NCBI RefSeq assembly: GCF_905475395.1
Contig: NC_058337.1
Location: 117,918,368-117,982,367, forward strand
DNA from: Chrysoperla carnea
Lineage: Eukaryota > Arthropoda > Insecta > Neuroptera > Chrysopidae
Direction: 5' to 3'
Length of the DNA: 64,000 bases
Below the pieces are notes generated by a model. That model saw only the letters and a program-made list of their open reading frames with translations. It ran no database searches and was not told where the DNA came from. Made by a program: the position numbers and the translations under genes. Below, piece by piece: positions 13,206-24,363 of this stretch. The stretch's first letter is position 1. Each line of letters begins with the position of its first letter.

Positions 13206-13539
13206 CTAAAACATTTCATTCTGCCGCGCCGCAATGAATTGATGATAAACTTAAATTTTATATAGTTATTTTTGAACTATAATATCAACATATTCCATTA
13301 TAGCAAAATAGCACTTATTGTTAGAAGTTATCAAAGACGATCGAAAGACGAAAACTTTTTAATTATTCCTTAACTGCTCCTTAGCTCCCAAACGACTCAA
13401 ATTGATACTTGTACCTTACCTGATTGAGCGTTGTAAAAACTTTTTAAGGAAGGCCTGTATAACCGACAATTTAAGGTTCAAATTTTGCCAATTCATATTA
13501 AATTAACAATAACCAATAATTCTTATTATTTAAAAACAA

Positions 13540-13990
13540 GTCAAACCAAATAATTGACTGAATTGAGTTAATTGTTGAAATATCCTATATAGGAAGTGTT
13601 GAATGTCAGTGCTAGGCATTAGTTTTTATAAATTAGAAGAGTTTAAACCAACACAATTATGGCGGCCGGCCTTTCGACCACCATTTATCTGGTTTTCGAA
13701 GGTAATTTCTACAATTTTATTCGTATATCGAGACTGTTTCACAAGATCAGTAGTTGAAGCTCACCTATGATGCTCATTTACGAACTCAATCTCACTTTTC
13801 ACGTCCAGAGCACGCTATAAAATTTCAACTTGATATATCTTTTCGTTTTAGAGTAGACAGACGAACAGATAACCGGAAATGGCCGCTTTATATGATTTTA
13901 GGAACACCTATACCAAAATTTTTTCCATACTAAACAATATTTTTAAGCGTTACAAACTCGAAACTAAACTTGATATACCTTGATATATAA
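13540..13990 (+). repeat. Dispersed repeat family A, copy 1 (divergent)
   Basis: Family A elements are about 570 bases and run from AAGTGAAAACAAACAATTGA to ACATGGTATAA. Landmarks in this copy are GAGTTAATTGTTGAAATA, GATGCTCATTTACGAACTC, GACAGACGAACAGATAACCG and the tail AAACTTGATATACC. The middle diverges from the other copies and resembles copy 6 (26176-26775). Confidence 0.6.
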
Positions 13991-14389
13991 CAAACTTACA
14001 GGGTAAAAAAATAAGTTATTGCTTGAAGATGTTCACCAGGTATTAATGCACAATTATAACATTTAATGCATTTAATGTAGGTATATGAATCGGATGTAAT
14101 TTTCACTTGAGAAAAGAATTTATTTTTCATTTGAATAATTTTCAAATATAAATAAATTCACTATTGTTTAGATATAGATACCTACTTATACACCTTGATT
14201 GTATAAATTTCTAATTTTTTATTTTATAATTTAATGATTTTCTATGTAATAATTTATAATGTTCTGTTTATATAGTAATTAAAAGTAGATACTACACACC
14301 ATAGACATATGTTGTTTTTGTACCCCAATGTGTACAGTTTAATACTAGGTGTACGGTGTAAAATAAAACGCGTTCTTTTTGTAATAGAC

Positions 14390-14650
14390 CACAAGCACAT
14401 ACTGAAATGTTTCGGGTGAAATACCCACTAGGTTGAAAAAGATTATCGTATTTGTAAAAATAAGTTTAAGCACCATGGCGTCAGTGGTGTCAGCTTTGCG
14501 CGGTACCTACAAGGGATTACAGGTGAAAATATGGATGTCACATCCCTAGGTATTTCATCCCTGCACTAGCAAATACATACGGTGTTGCCTGATACTAACT
14601 CTGCATAAGCATTCGAAACGAATTACAAAAATGCTGTTCAAAAATAAATG
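14390..14650 (+). repeat. Repeat shared in inverted orientation with 38440-38650
   Basis: The block holding AAGTTTAAGCACCATGGCG, GCGCGGTACCTACAAGGG, CCCTGCACTAGCAAATACA and AACTCTGCATAAGCATTCG reappears reverse-complemented at 38440-38650 (TTATGCAGAGTTAGTATTC, TTTGCTAGTGCAGGGATAT, GACATGGTGCTTAAACTTAC). It has no coding signal. The left end resembles the CGGGTGAA ends of the 7504-7639 MITE. Confidence 0.55.
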
Positions 14651-14898
14651 CGATAATTTCGGTCCCGGAAGTTAAAAAAAACTATTGATCTCCCGTAAAT
14701 TTCCGAAGCCCTACGTGTTTATTTGTATACGGCATTTATGTTGTTCGCTTCCAATGATGTTGATATGAAAATGTTCCCTATGGTACATTAATATACTGCA
14801 CTTTTCATGTGTATGTATTTTAAACATTTTCGATAATATTGCTCCTCCTTCTAAAAAGTCAAAAACTTCTACTTTTATAAATCTCGTATACTCCTCTG

Positions 14899-15002
14899 CG
14901 TCACAAAATGAGAACAAGTTTTACCATTCTAAGTGATATAGCTGTAACATATCATAAAGTAATATCTCTTAGAATGGTAAAACCTGTACACATTTTGTGA
15001 CG
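14899..15002. mobile_element. Palindromic mini-MITE (hairpin)
   Basis: CGTCACAAAATG at the left is mirrored exactly at the right. After a few differences both arms share TTTTACCATTCTAAG. The 104 bases form a hairpin with arms of about 37 and a loop of about 30. It sits in the TESK intron, so it would be transcribed. It is probably a MITE; a small-RNA precursor is possible. Confidence 0.7.
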
Positions 15003-15075
15003 TGTAGATACATTACGTTATAATTATAAAAAAGAAATAGTCTGACGGAGAGTTCTGTAAATATTTTAATTTAAA

Positions 15076-16055
15076 AGTGAAAACAAACAATCGATTGAGT
15101 TAATTGTTTAAATTCAATGTATAGACAGTATTGATTACGGAATCGTTTGTTTTTTTCACGTCATAAGTAGAGAAAGATAGCCACTCTTGGATACCCAGGC
15201 ATACAAACATATTCATATTCCCATATATGATATTCTCATATAATACACACGATATAATTTGCGCCCTCGCGAGTAAGCACAGATGTTTACGAAAAAATGT
15301 TTCAAACAAAAGTTGCATATATTTTATAAGGAACATTCTTTTAAAACTTTTGTTCTATCTCTTTACAGATTACAAGATGGGTCTGAAGGATCCAAGGCCC
15401 AATTGACCTATGTTGCTCATTTAATGAACACTACTTCACTTTTTACGTCTTGAGCACGCTGTAAACATTTCAACTTGATCTTTTTTCGTTTTTGAGTTAG
15501 TTGTCAGACAGACAGACGGGCAGTCGAAAATGGACTAATTAATTTGGTGATTTTATGAACACCTATTCGCTCCGTGCGTGAGTTTCGTTTCCATGGTAAC
15601 GATACACTACTTTAATTATAGAATTGTATGGATGCATATATAATTGTATGGATTGCATTTAAGACTTACATTTAAAATTTAATATTCTTGTCTCACAAAT
15701 TTAAATAAATAATTATGATAATTTACATTTGAAAAATAATATTTGTTCAATTTGATTTCTTATTTTCACAATTTTTAATGCATTAAGTTTAATTAATTCG
15801 TGTTTTTCAATAATTTTAATTTGACATTTCTATTACATTAACATGTAAAGAATTGCAAATTAGTCATAACAGCCCCCTTTAACTCCAAAATTTTCCACTT
15901 AAAGCGCTGGCATCGATTTTATTGTCCCTACCATGACTACGCACACAACGAATACCAAAATTTTGTTTGAAGCATCAATATTTTCAAGCGTTGCAAACTT
16001 GGGAACTTGGGGCTAAACTTAATATACCTTGATATATTTCATAAACATGGTATAA
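15076..16055 (+). repeat. Dispersed repeat family A, copy 2, with a nested insertion
   Basis: Left part 15076-15566 and right part 15953-16055 are continuous in the other copies (…GAACACCTAT | ACCAAAATTTTG…). The intervening 386 or so bases (15567-15952) are a separate insertion. That insertion contains CCATGGTAACGATACACTAC, a sequence also seen at about 44830-44885 (inverted) and 54300-54360, so it is itself a repeat. Confidence 0.65.
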
Positions 16056-16696
16056 TAAAAAGCGCACATGCGTCTCGGGCGGATAACTTGTTTCCTCACG
16101 TTGACATGGGCCATTATACCAGCAAAATAAATTTTAAATTAACGATGATTAGAAACATCTTTAATTGATTAAACTAACTGTATACGACAGTTAAATTGAA
16201 AAAAAAAGAAAGTAATTTAAAAATAATAAAATTACTTTTATTTACCTTTAATAAAAATATTTATGAATCAAAAATTTTATAATTAAAAAAATGATTTTCA
16301 AAAAATGAATTGTGTGTATGAATATAGCAAAAAGATGATAATGTGATGTTTACTTTGATAATATTTAATGTAAATTTCTTATTTAATTAATAATCAAAAT
16401 ATTAAATATGTCATAAAAACCACAAAATAATATAATATGATAATAAAAAAAAAAAAGTGATAATAATAATAATCGAAAATTATAAACAAAATTTTATTTT
16501 TAAAATTAGAAAAGATATATAATACTAGCAAAGATCCGCCCGCTTTGCTGGGCAGTTTCACGAATTTTTCAGACTATCACGTTATAGCCCTCCCTTTTGT
16601 TCACAATTTTATGAATTTTAATTTTTTGTTGGGGAACTTTTTTGAAAATCAAGTTTTGCCCATGATACTCGCTGACATTGTAACTTTCTATAGGTC

Positions 16697-17340
16697 AAAT
16701 CATTAAATTAAACTGATTTGTATACTTTTCGGATCAAAATTACCTCATCCAAGTAGTTTTTGATATGAGACAAAAAATTTTTTTTTGCGATTTTCTCGAT
16801 TTTTTCAAAGGGGTACCCCTTAAAAAAATTGCAAAATATCGAAAAAAAATTTTAATCTCCAATTTCGATAAAACTTAGAATATAAGGTAATTTTACGGTC
16901 TGAAATCTAATACGGACTGAAATCGACCCAAATATTGCGATATCCCCGAAAATCTGCATCCAATCATTAAATTAACCTGATTTTTATTCTTTTTGTATCA
17001 AAATTACCCCATCCAACGAGTTTAATCAAATTCCAGAATAAAATTTTTTTTTGCGTTTTTCTCGATTTTTTCAAAGGGGTCCCCTTTAAAAAAATTGCAA
17101 AAAATCGAGAAATATTTGTTTTCTCCAATTTCGATAAAACTCAGTATATAAAGTAATTTTGACCCAAAAAGTACAAAAATCGGGTGCATTTGATGACTGG
17201 TCGAATAGTTTTTGAGATACGGACTAAAATCGATCCAAATATTGCGATATCTCAGAAAAACTGTATCCAATCATTAAATAAATTAACCTGACTTATTTAC
17301 TTTTTGGATCAAAATTACCAATTCCAAAACAAAAATTTTT
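16697..17340. repeat. Tandem repeat, about 275-300 base period
   Basis: Two full units and the start of a third begin at about 16697, 16971 and 17268, each with CAATCATTAAATTAA then ATCAAAATTACC. Each full unit contains TTCTCGATTTTTTCAAAGGGG and CCAATTTCGATAAAAC. The units are diverged from one another. The open frame at 17022-17270 on the minus strand arises from this repeat. At 16525-16560 a short piece (CCCGCTTTGCTGGGCAG) resembles the end of family B. Confidence 0.7.
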
Positions 17341-18029
17341 ATACTTTGCGCACATACACCAAAAATCATTACCCCATATTAAAATCTTTCAATTTGACAC
17401 AGGCTGATATAAATCGGCCCTGCCACTGATATTCTAATTTTAACCTATAAAGCTCCATGATTTTATTTATATGTTTATATTTTTTATGAATATAGAGTTT
17501 AAAAAAATGTCTTGTGAGGCCTCTTAATTAGTTTTTTTCCCTATTTATTTCATTCAATGAGCTGAAAATAATATTCTAAATGACCTTGAATTTAAAACTA
17601 CTTAAATTCTTTTTAAAAAGTCATCAAATGTGTAATGTAAATTTTTTTTAATAATAGAAAATCTTGGAACAATTTATTTGATAGCCACAAAATTTTCAAG
17701 TCATTAATTTTGTCGGTACTTTTCATCAATAATAAATATGTTAATCAAATCTTTAATCAAACAGTGTTGATTTATTTTGGTTTTTATGTTTTTCATGAAA
17801 ACTGCATTCCAAAAATGAATTTAAGTATGGAAAATTGTTTTTAAGATATAAGAATGAGAATTTTTCATTTTATAGATTGGATCTAATTGTGTGGTTATTC
17901 ATAAGCACACACAATCACAAAACTATTAAAACCTATAACTGCTACGCTTTTAAATTTATGACTTTCAGGGAAATATTAAATTATGCAAATGGCAAATAAT
18001 GATTGATATTCAGCCGAAAAAAACAGGCC

Positions 18030-18350
18030 GGTATAAGGTCAATCTTCACCCCTCTGATAACCAGGTGAGAAATTTTTTTTTGAAATTTTATTACTTGATA
18101 AACACTCCTGTCATAGTTTTCCTGTCGAAAAGTGTGGCTATTTTTATTTAAATTAATTTTAATCAATTTTTCCCATAAACAATTTTTTCAAGCAAGCGTA
18201 TATTATTTTTGTAATTAAATTCTCTTTCTTCTGATACCAATTACGATTGGAAAAACTATGAAAGTAATGTTTAAAAATTAAAAAATTTCACAAAAGTATG
18301 TTTCATCAGGTTATCAGATGAGTGCAGATTAGACCTTGTACTGTCTCTTA
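18030..18350. mobile_element. Probable MITE with imperfect terminal inverted repeats
   Basis: GGTATAAGGTCAATCTTCAC and CTCTGATAACCAGGTGAGA at the left correspond to the reverse complement of the right end (ACAAGGTCTAATCTGCAC, CATCTGATAACCTGATGAAAC). The middle is AT-rich. The boundaries are approximate. Confidence 0.5.
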
Positions 18351-19654
18351 GACCAATATTTGAGTATTTATTTTTTCAAGATATATTGCTTATTTGCTTT
18401 TTATGATTTTCTGTTTATGATTCGGATTTACAATATTTTCAACTATTTTCGTTGATAATTCCCGATTTTTTAACAATCTGATGTCACTTCAATAGGGTCT
18501 TACCAGAACTTTAGGTAAAATTAATCTAAAGTGTTTTTTAAACAAATTAATTTGACCTCAAATTAATATTATGTGAATAAAATCCTATTGAATATAATTA
18601 AAAGTAGATTAAATTTATTATGCAAGAATTTTTCGATAACGGTTCGGTCGGTGTTCGATAAATTATCAAACCATTAGCAGGATACATTGATAATGTTATT
18701 TATTTAAATTTTCAAATACCTACCTACATCTAAAAAAATATATTATTGTATGCAAACAACTCTATTGATTATAAATTATGGTGAACACTTAACAGTTCAT
18801 AGACATATATTTATTCATTTGTGTAAATTTTTTAACATTTTAGATTAAATACAGAGTGTGAGGATAAATTTAGATAAACAAAATTAAAAAATGTATTTAA
18901 TTATTGATACTAAGAATTGAATGAACTGAGACGACTATAGTCAGAGTATTGAAGATTGAAGAGCGATATCTATATTATCAAATTTATAAGCATTACTTGC
19001 ACACAATATATCATATATTTTTGTAATTGCGTGGTATTGTAAAGCCAAAAATAATCACCTTAATGGGCACTTGCTTCACATACCGAAATTTTTTTCAATA
19101 TTTTGTTTGAAGTTTGACTGTGCCACACGTTCTTCTACAACGGAGTAGGAATCGAACCAAAGACCTAATGCATAAATGCGTTCATAGATGCTTTAAGACC
19201 ATAATTGACGACGATCAATCATCACTGAATTGACTGGTTTCAAAAATGTTAAAAATTATTGAAATCTTAGTCTTTGATAACAAGTCCCCTTAAATTATCC
19301 GTTTATTTTCGGTTGAAATAATTTTAATTTCAAGACAAACTTAAAGCATTCGTATGTGCCAATATCCTTGGCGAGATTAGGAAATTGTTTATCAGTTGTT
19401 AAATGAAGGAAAAACTGTAATTATAATTTTCTAGTAATTATACATAAATACATAAAATTTTTTTTTTATTGTTAAACATTTGTACATATTACCGATATAA
19501 TTACATATAGCCGATAAAAATACGTTTAAATTTGAAAAGCGTAGCATAGTCAACATTAAATCGCAGTTAAATTTCCCGTTTCGAATCCGACAAAACCGAG
19601 TATAGAAACACACATAGAAATATTTATATAAGTTCTATGTCTTTTCATTATTTT

Positions 19655-19979
19655 TATACAGAATGTTCGATTTACATTTAGGCATATAAATATTACGAGC
19701 ATGGCAGAGTACATGCGTTAAGCAATGCATCTAAGTAAGAGGTATTATAGGTGTTATATGAAATTGCAAAAGTAATTGTATAGTGGCTTATCTGTTGTAG
19801 TTCATTTATTCAACTAAGAAAGTCCCACTCTCCAAGCATCTTACAACTATCTCAACGCATATTGAAGCTTCAACATGTCATGTATATAATACTTCTTACT
19901 TAGATGCATTGTTTAACGCATATATTCTGTCATACTAGTGATATTTATATGCCTAGATGTAAATCGAACATTCTGTATA
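19655..19979. mobile_element. Fold-back MITE, 325 bases
   Basis: Arms of about 94 bases, for example TATACAGAATGTTCGATTTA at 19655 mirrored at the right end, continuing through GGCATATAAATAT and AATGCATCTAAGTAAGA with scattered differences. The loop is about 135 bases. No coding capacity. Confidence 0.8.
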
Positions 19980-20548
19980 CTTATTTTTACTGAGCTTTTA
20001 GCAGCTGAAGTCATATGTACAATACGTTTATTAATATGACTTCTCACCCAATAGTTTTATGTTTTTGTAATAATATTGCCTATATTTTTATTTAGGAACT
20101 TTTAACACATAACAAATGAAACGATTGAGTGAAAAACTTATATTAAAATAACATAATAAAAAGGTTCAGGGCTTAAAAATATTTCCACTCACTAAATTTG
20201 GCTCCACACGCAACAAATACATATATTGATTTCAGGTTTCCACATAATAGCAAATTTTTAATTTTCCAAATAGCACCAACAAGTTCAAATTAATAATTAC
20301 TTCATATATGTAATTCGTAGAAATGTTATTAGTTTAATAGCATTTTTTCGATGTAAATTAAAAATTGAATGGATTTATTCCAGGAAATGATGATATTCAA
20401 AAAATTATACTTTTTTAATACAGTATTAAAATTTTTTTTTTCATTTTTCGAACTCGTTCTGTTTTAATTTATGACAACAAAATTGAATAAAATGAGCAGT
20501 ATTTAGAAGTTTTGGCAAGTTTAAACTGAACAGACTATTGCCTACCCT

Positions 20549-20760
20549 TCATGATTTGATTTTGGCTACCATATCAAAAATTAGGTCTGGGTTGTGAGTC
20601 CTTGACGAACTCATGCACAGGCTCACTTTAATCAAAATAGAAGTGTCTTTGACTGAAGTCTGTGAGACTGTGTAGGGAAGAGCTAATGTTAAATTGATTC
20701 GCGTCCGGGTTGACGAAATAAGACACTGCCTGGCAAGGGCCAAGGGAATAAAAATCTTAA
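20549..20760 (-). other. GC-richer stretch, possible repeat fragment
   Basis: On the minus strand there is a 64-codon frame, and the base composition is less AT-rich than the surroundings (CGTCAACCCGGACGCG, GCCCTTGCCAGGCAGTG). I recognise no protein family and no second copy in the window. It may be a piece of a LINE or SINE. Confidence 0.3.
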
Positions 20761-21137
20761 AATTTGGGTTACGGAATTTATGGATGGCTCTTTACAGTGG
20801 ATCCAAATGAATACACAAATGTAACGAGAACACTCAATACAAGAGTTTTAATATGACACTTAATACAAAAGTTATCAGACGACACTCGATACATAAGTAT
20901 GTATTTTGAACCTTGCAAGTTAAATTTTGTTAGTAAATCACAACAACATTTGTGGGTTTTTTGAAAAACAAAACAAGTTAGAATGAGTGTGTAAATACAC
21001 TATAATTTATCATTTGTGACTTCCATTATTGTAAAGAATGTTTTTTTTTAGAAGTTCACATCTTTCAGTTGAAAATTTTGTCTGATAACCGCTAGACTGA
21101 CGCTTGCAAATTGTTAAAATTTTACGTAATGGACCTG

Positions 21138-21675
21138 TTACGGATGTATGAGCATGTGAATTGAAGGTAAACAAATAAAACAAATATATATTTTCAATTT
21201 GAAGAATAAAATTTTTCGATATATGGAGTAATTTTCAAAATATAGAAAATTTTCTTCAATTATTCAGCTTTCGATATTTCGAAAACCAAAGCAGAAAAGT
21301 TATAATAACATTCAGCATCAATGTTGAAAATATTATAAAAATAATTTCAACCCTAAATCTACCTTCCTCGTACATTCCTTATATATAGATGGCGACACTT
21401 GGTTTTTTTCTTTTCTATGTCATTGCTAATATGTTTACTTTCTATTAAAAAGAATTTTCTTTTCAATTGTTCCAAGTGAAAATTATCAAAAACTTTTTAA
21501 AATATGTCCTTTTTGGGATGTCTATAAGAGCCAGTGTATTTTATATCGATTTTCAATGATTTTCTTCTTAAAAATTTGTATGGATACCTATGCTGAAATT
21601 TTAACCAGATATTCTTTGAGTAAACGTCTGCCTATAATAAGCTTTTTTGAGCCTTTAAATTAAACATCTGCTGAT
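21138..21675 (+). mobile_element. Transposon family G, copy 1 (truncated ends)
   Basis: Matches the 47527-48174 element along most of its length: GATGTATGAGCATG at the start, TATTTCGAAAACCAA, AATTTCAACCCTAAATCTACC, TTCTTTGAGTAAACG and TTTAAATTAAACAT at the end. Neither terminal repeat is complete. It ends about 170 bases before the putative TATA box of the clip-domain gene, so it may lie within that gene's regulatory region. Confidence 0.65.
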
Positions 21676-21840
21676 CGAAAAATTCTAATTATACACTTGA
21701 GCCTTAGTATGCCATGTGTAGCCAACAACAGCAAAAATTTCCACGAAAACAAATATATTGTAAACCAGTTTAATTTCTTCCATTCTTGTATTGCAATTAT
21801 TTTGATAACGGAAGTTATAAACCATGTATCGAATTCTCTT

Positions 21841-21848
21841 TATAAATT
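21841..21848 (+). promoter_or_regulatory. Putative TATA box of the clip-domain gene
   Basis: TATAAATT lies 108 bases before the ATG, which would give a 5' leader of roughly 75-80 bases. A GATA-type site (CGATAAGAG at 21921-21929) is between it and the ATG. GATA sites are common in insect fat-body and haemocyte genes. Inferred from sequence only. Confidence 0.4.
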
Positions 21849-21948
21849 CCTAACAAAACCCACAAGACTGATTTCAAACTGAATCATATCTTGGTTAACT
21901 CTTTTGTCGACTGTTCACAACGATAAGAGACTTTATTAATTTATAACA

Positions 21949-22127
21949 ATGAAGGTGACATTTTGTATTTTAATTTGTATTATTTACGCAATTCAAAATG
22001 TTTATACTGCGAAAATTGCTGATGAAAAGCCGGTAATGGTCCCACAACAAAATCGTATAAAAGATCAAAATTGTGAGTGTACAAATTGGGAATATTGTCG
22101 ACAAATTGGTGGTGAAGTCAACAGCGA
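21949..22127 (+). CDS. Secreted clip-domain protein, exon 1
   Basis: Clip domains are disulfide-knotted modules of arthropod haemolymph proteins, usually in front of serine proteases or inactive protease homologues of the Toll and melanisation cascades. The exon encodes a classic signal peptide (MKVTFCILICIIYAIQNVYTA, cleavage likely after Ala21), a short linker, and then CECTNWEYC: cysteines 42, 44 and 50, the first three of six. This C-x-C-x5-C opening is like that of the protease-homologue (PPAF-2 type) clip domains. The frame would stop at GAG TAA, but the stop falls in a GTAAGT donor (22128-22133), leaving a phase-2 end (GA). Joined to 24076-24343 it gives a 148-residue protein. The start is the only Met before the signal peptide. 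It lies antisense inside the TESK intron. Confidence 0.75.
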
Positions 22128-22615
22128 GTAAGTTTTAATTACATTGTGTTAAGATTTTATTAGGGAAAATTTTAAAACTAATTTTTAGCTCTATAAAATT
22201 GTTTATTGTGTGTTTGTAAAACAATTTTCCATTGTACAAAACCAATTATAAAGAAAAATCAAAAGACGTGAAAATAATACAACTTTCACAGACATGAAAT
22301 AACTCAATGCTCAATTATTATTTGGCCAATTGTATTTTGTGCTCGAATAAAACAAATGTAAACAAATTAAATTATGGAAATACATATTTCTAATTTCCAA
22401 AAAAATAATAAGTAATGGTCTTAGAGTAGAATTCATTGTTCAATTTCATTTGGCTCTTTTGAATCAAACTAATTTTGGACACGAGTAAAAAAAATATAAA
22501 CAAAACAACTTGTCGAACAGATATTTCATATAACATCTGAAAGAGGCCTGTATGTTTTCTATACAAGTTGGAAATCATCTCGTTAGCCAATTTTGTTAAA
22601 GAAGAAAAGTTTTTA

Positions 22616-22745
22616 TGGACGTTCTTATGCATAAGACAAAGAAGGAATGATCTGTAGTTATATATGTATCACTTGTACATATACGATACGGCGCGCATCA
22701 CAGACAGAACACATTCCCTCTTTGTTTTATACATAAGAACGTCCA
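22616..22745. mobile_element. Palindromic mini-MITE
   Basis: TGGACGTTCTTATGCATAAG at the left pairs with the right end (TACATAAGAACGTCCA). Both arms continue through ACAAAGA and GGAATG. It is 130 bases, within the clip-gene intron. Confidence 0.75.
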
Positions 22746-23506
22746 CAAAAAAATCTGGTTTCCAAGTAGTATACATTTTTTCATCCAAACTTTTTTAATA
22801 TAGGCAATTGCACATAAATATTATAAATATAAGAGCTTATAAAAGCTGGTTGGTGCTTTTACTAGCATTTTATGGTTAAAATAATACTTGAACTACATAT
22901 TTGTATCATTTTCTTTTCATAATTTCCCTTTTGTATTAGATATGAAAGATATAATAAAATATCTTAAATATCGAATATAAAAATGATATTGTTCCCAATT
23001 TGGCTGGACTATTGAAGAGAGGATAAAAAATGTATATTCTTAACATCGCATATTTTTCAATTTTTTTCTATCAAACGTTAATAATAAAATAAATCATTTT
23101 AATTGGGCATTAAAAACTTTTTGTTATAAATTTAATACGGATCGTAAAAGAAAAAGACAATGCACCCCACACACATGCTTCCAATGAATAATAGCAATAA
23201 AATTTATGAAATAATGTGTAATGGCATTTTCTTATCAACAAAACATAAATTTTCATGAAACTATTTAAAAAAAAATCCATTAAATATTTTTTCTATCAAA
23301 GGAATGTTTTTAAGTGTTGATTAGATAGCATAGGCAATGATTCAGGAACACTCAATTCGCCGATTTTCTAATAAATCTATGCCATATTTTTCTATCTTTC
23401 CTTGAAAAAATTAAGATGTATGAAAACGAAATTGAAACAAAAATTCCCTGGTACTTAGGAAATCACATTTTCAGCTGAAACTGAACTATTTATAAGAATT
23501 CAAGTA

Positions 23507-23960
23507 AAAACAAACAATTGCCTGAGTTAATTGTTGAAATACCATGCATTGACTGTGTTGATTTCTCTGTCACATTAAACATACATACATGTCAAACATA
23601 AACAACTGATATTCCCATATAATACATACTATACAATTTACGGATAATTTGCGCCTTCACGGGTAAACAGTGATGAATACGAAACAATGTTTCAAACAAA
23701 AATTGTATAATTTTTTATAAGGAAAGTTTTTTTTTCATTTTTTACAAATTTGTGTTCTATCTCTAACGGTTTACAACATGGGTCCTACGAACCCAAGACC
23801 CAATTGACATATGTTGCTCATTTACGAACTCTACTTCACTTTTTACGTCCTAGGTACGCTGTAAAAATTTCAGCTTGATATCTTTTTTCATTTTTGAGTT
23901 ATCGTCGTGATAGACAGACGGACAGATAACGGAAAAAAGACTAATAAGATGATTTAAACT
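23507..23960 (+). repeat. Dispersed repeat family A, copy 3 (3' end missing)
   Basis: Begins AAAACAAACAATTGCCTGAG, includes CATGTCAAACATAAACAAC, CTAACGGTTTACAACATGGG and GATAGACAGACGGACAGATAAC, then diverges before the usual ACATGGTATAA end. Confidence 0.7.
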
Positions 23961-24075
23961 TTTGGCTGAAACGATTTGGATCGGACATTAAAATATTATT
24001 ACCCTCCAAGTTTAGCTATATCCAAGTGCTACAATTAACCAAACATTATAATACAGGCTTAATTATTTTTTGTAG

Positions 24076-24343
24076 TGTTTATTGCCAAGGATCTTATATG
24101 AATATTTGCTGTATAATTCCAAAACCAAATCGAAATAAAGAGGACATTCCCCCAAATACCGTGAGCAATCAAGTTTTGGAAACACCAAAACCCAATGATG
24201 CAGTCGCACAAAGTTCTCCAAATTCTGTGGATAAGGAAGTATCAGAAACGACAACATCAAAATTAAATGATGCAGAAACACCAAAACCGAATAGGGTAGA
24301 AGAACCATCACAGGACAAACATTTTTTTGTGCAATTAATTTAA
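24076..24343 (+). CDS. Secreted clip-domain protein, exon 2
   Basis: After a TTTTTTGTAG acceptor the frame continues from exon 1 (GA+T gives Asp60): DVYCQGSYMNICC, supplying cysteines 63, 71 and 72. The spacing is C42-1-C44-5-C50-12-C63-7-C71-C72, the clip pattern with its CC end but with a short third loop. A roughly 75-residue tail follows, low in hydrophobics, with repeated PKPN blocks (IIPKPNRNK, ETPKPNDA, ETPKPNRVEE), ending HFFVQLI and TAA at 24341. No trypsin-like domain follows; an AATAAA comes 15 bases after the stop. In relatives a linker of this sort leads to a protease domain, so this may be a clip-only protein, a truncated duplicate, or a gene with further exons I did not recognise. 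The possible Cys-rich toxin/antimicrobial alternative is less likely given the CC pattern. Confidence 0.7.
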
Positions 24344-24357
24344 GAAAAGACATAAAA

Positions 24358-24363
24358 AATAAA
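24358..24363 (+). terminator. Polyadenylation signal of the clip-domain gene
   Basis: Canonical AATAAA, 15 bases after the stop codon. It supports 24343 as the true end of the coding sequence. Confidence 0.6.

Larger units (their letters stand above)
22128..24075 (+). other. Intron of the clip-domain gene (1,948 bases)
   Basis: It runs from GTAAGT to TTTTTTGTAG. It contains a short palindromic MITE (22616-22745), family A copy 3 (about 23507-23960) and AT-rich DNA. The 80-codon minus-strand frame at 22390-22632 overlaps the MITE and is not a gene. Confidence 0.7.
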
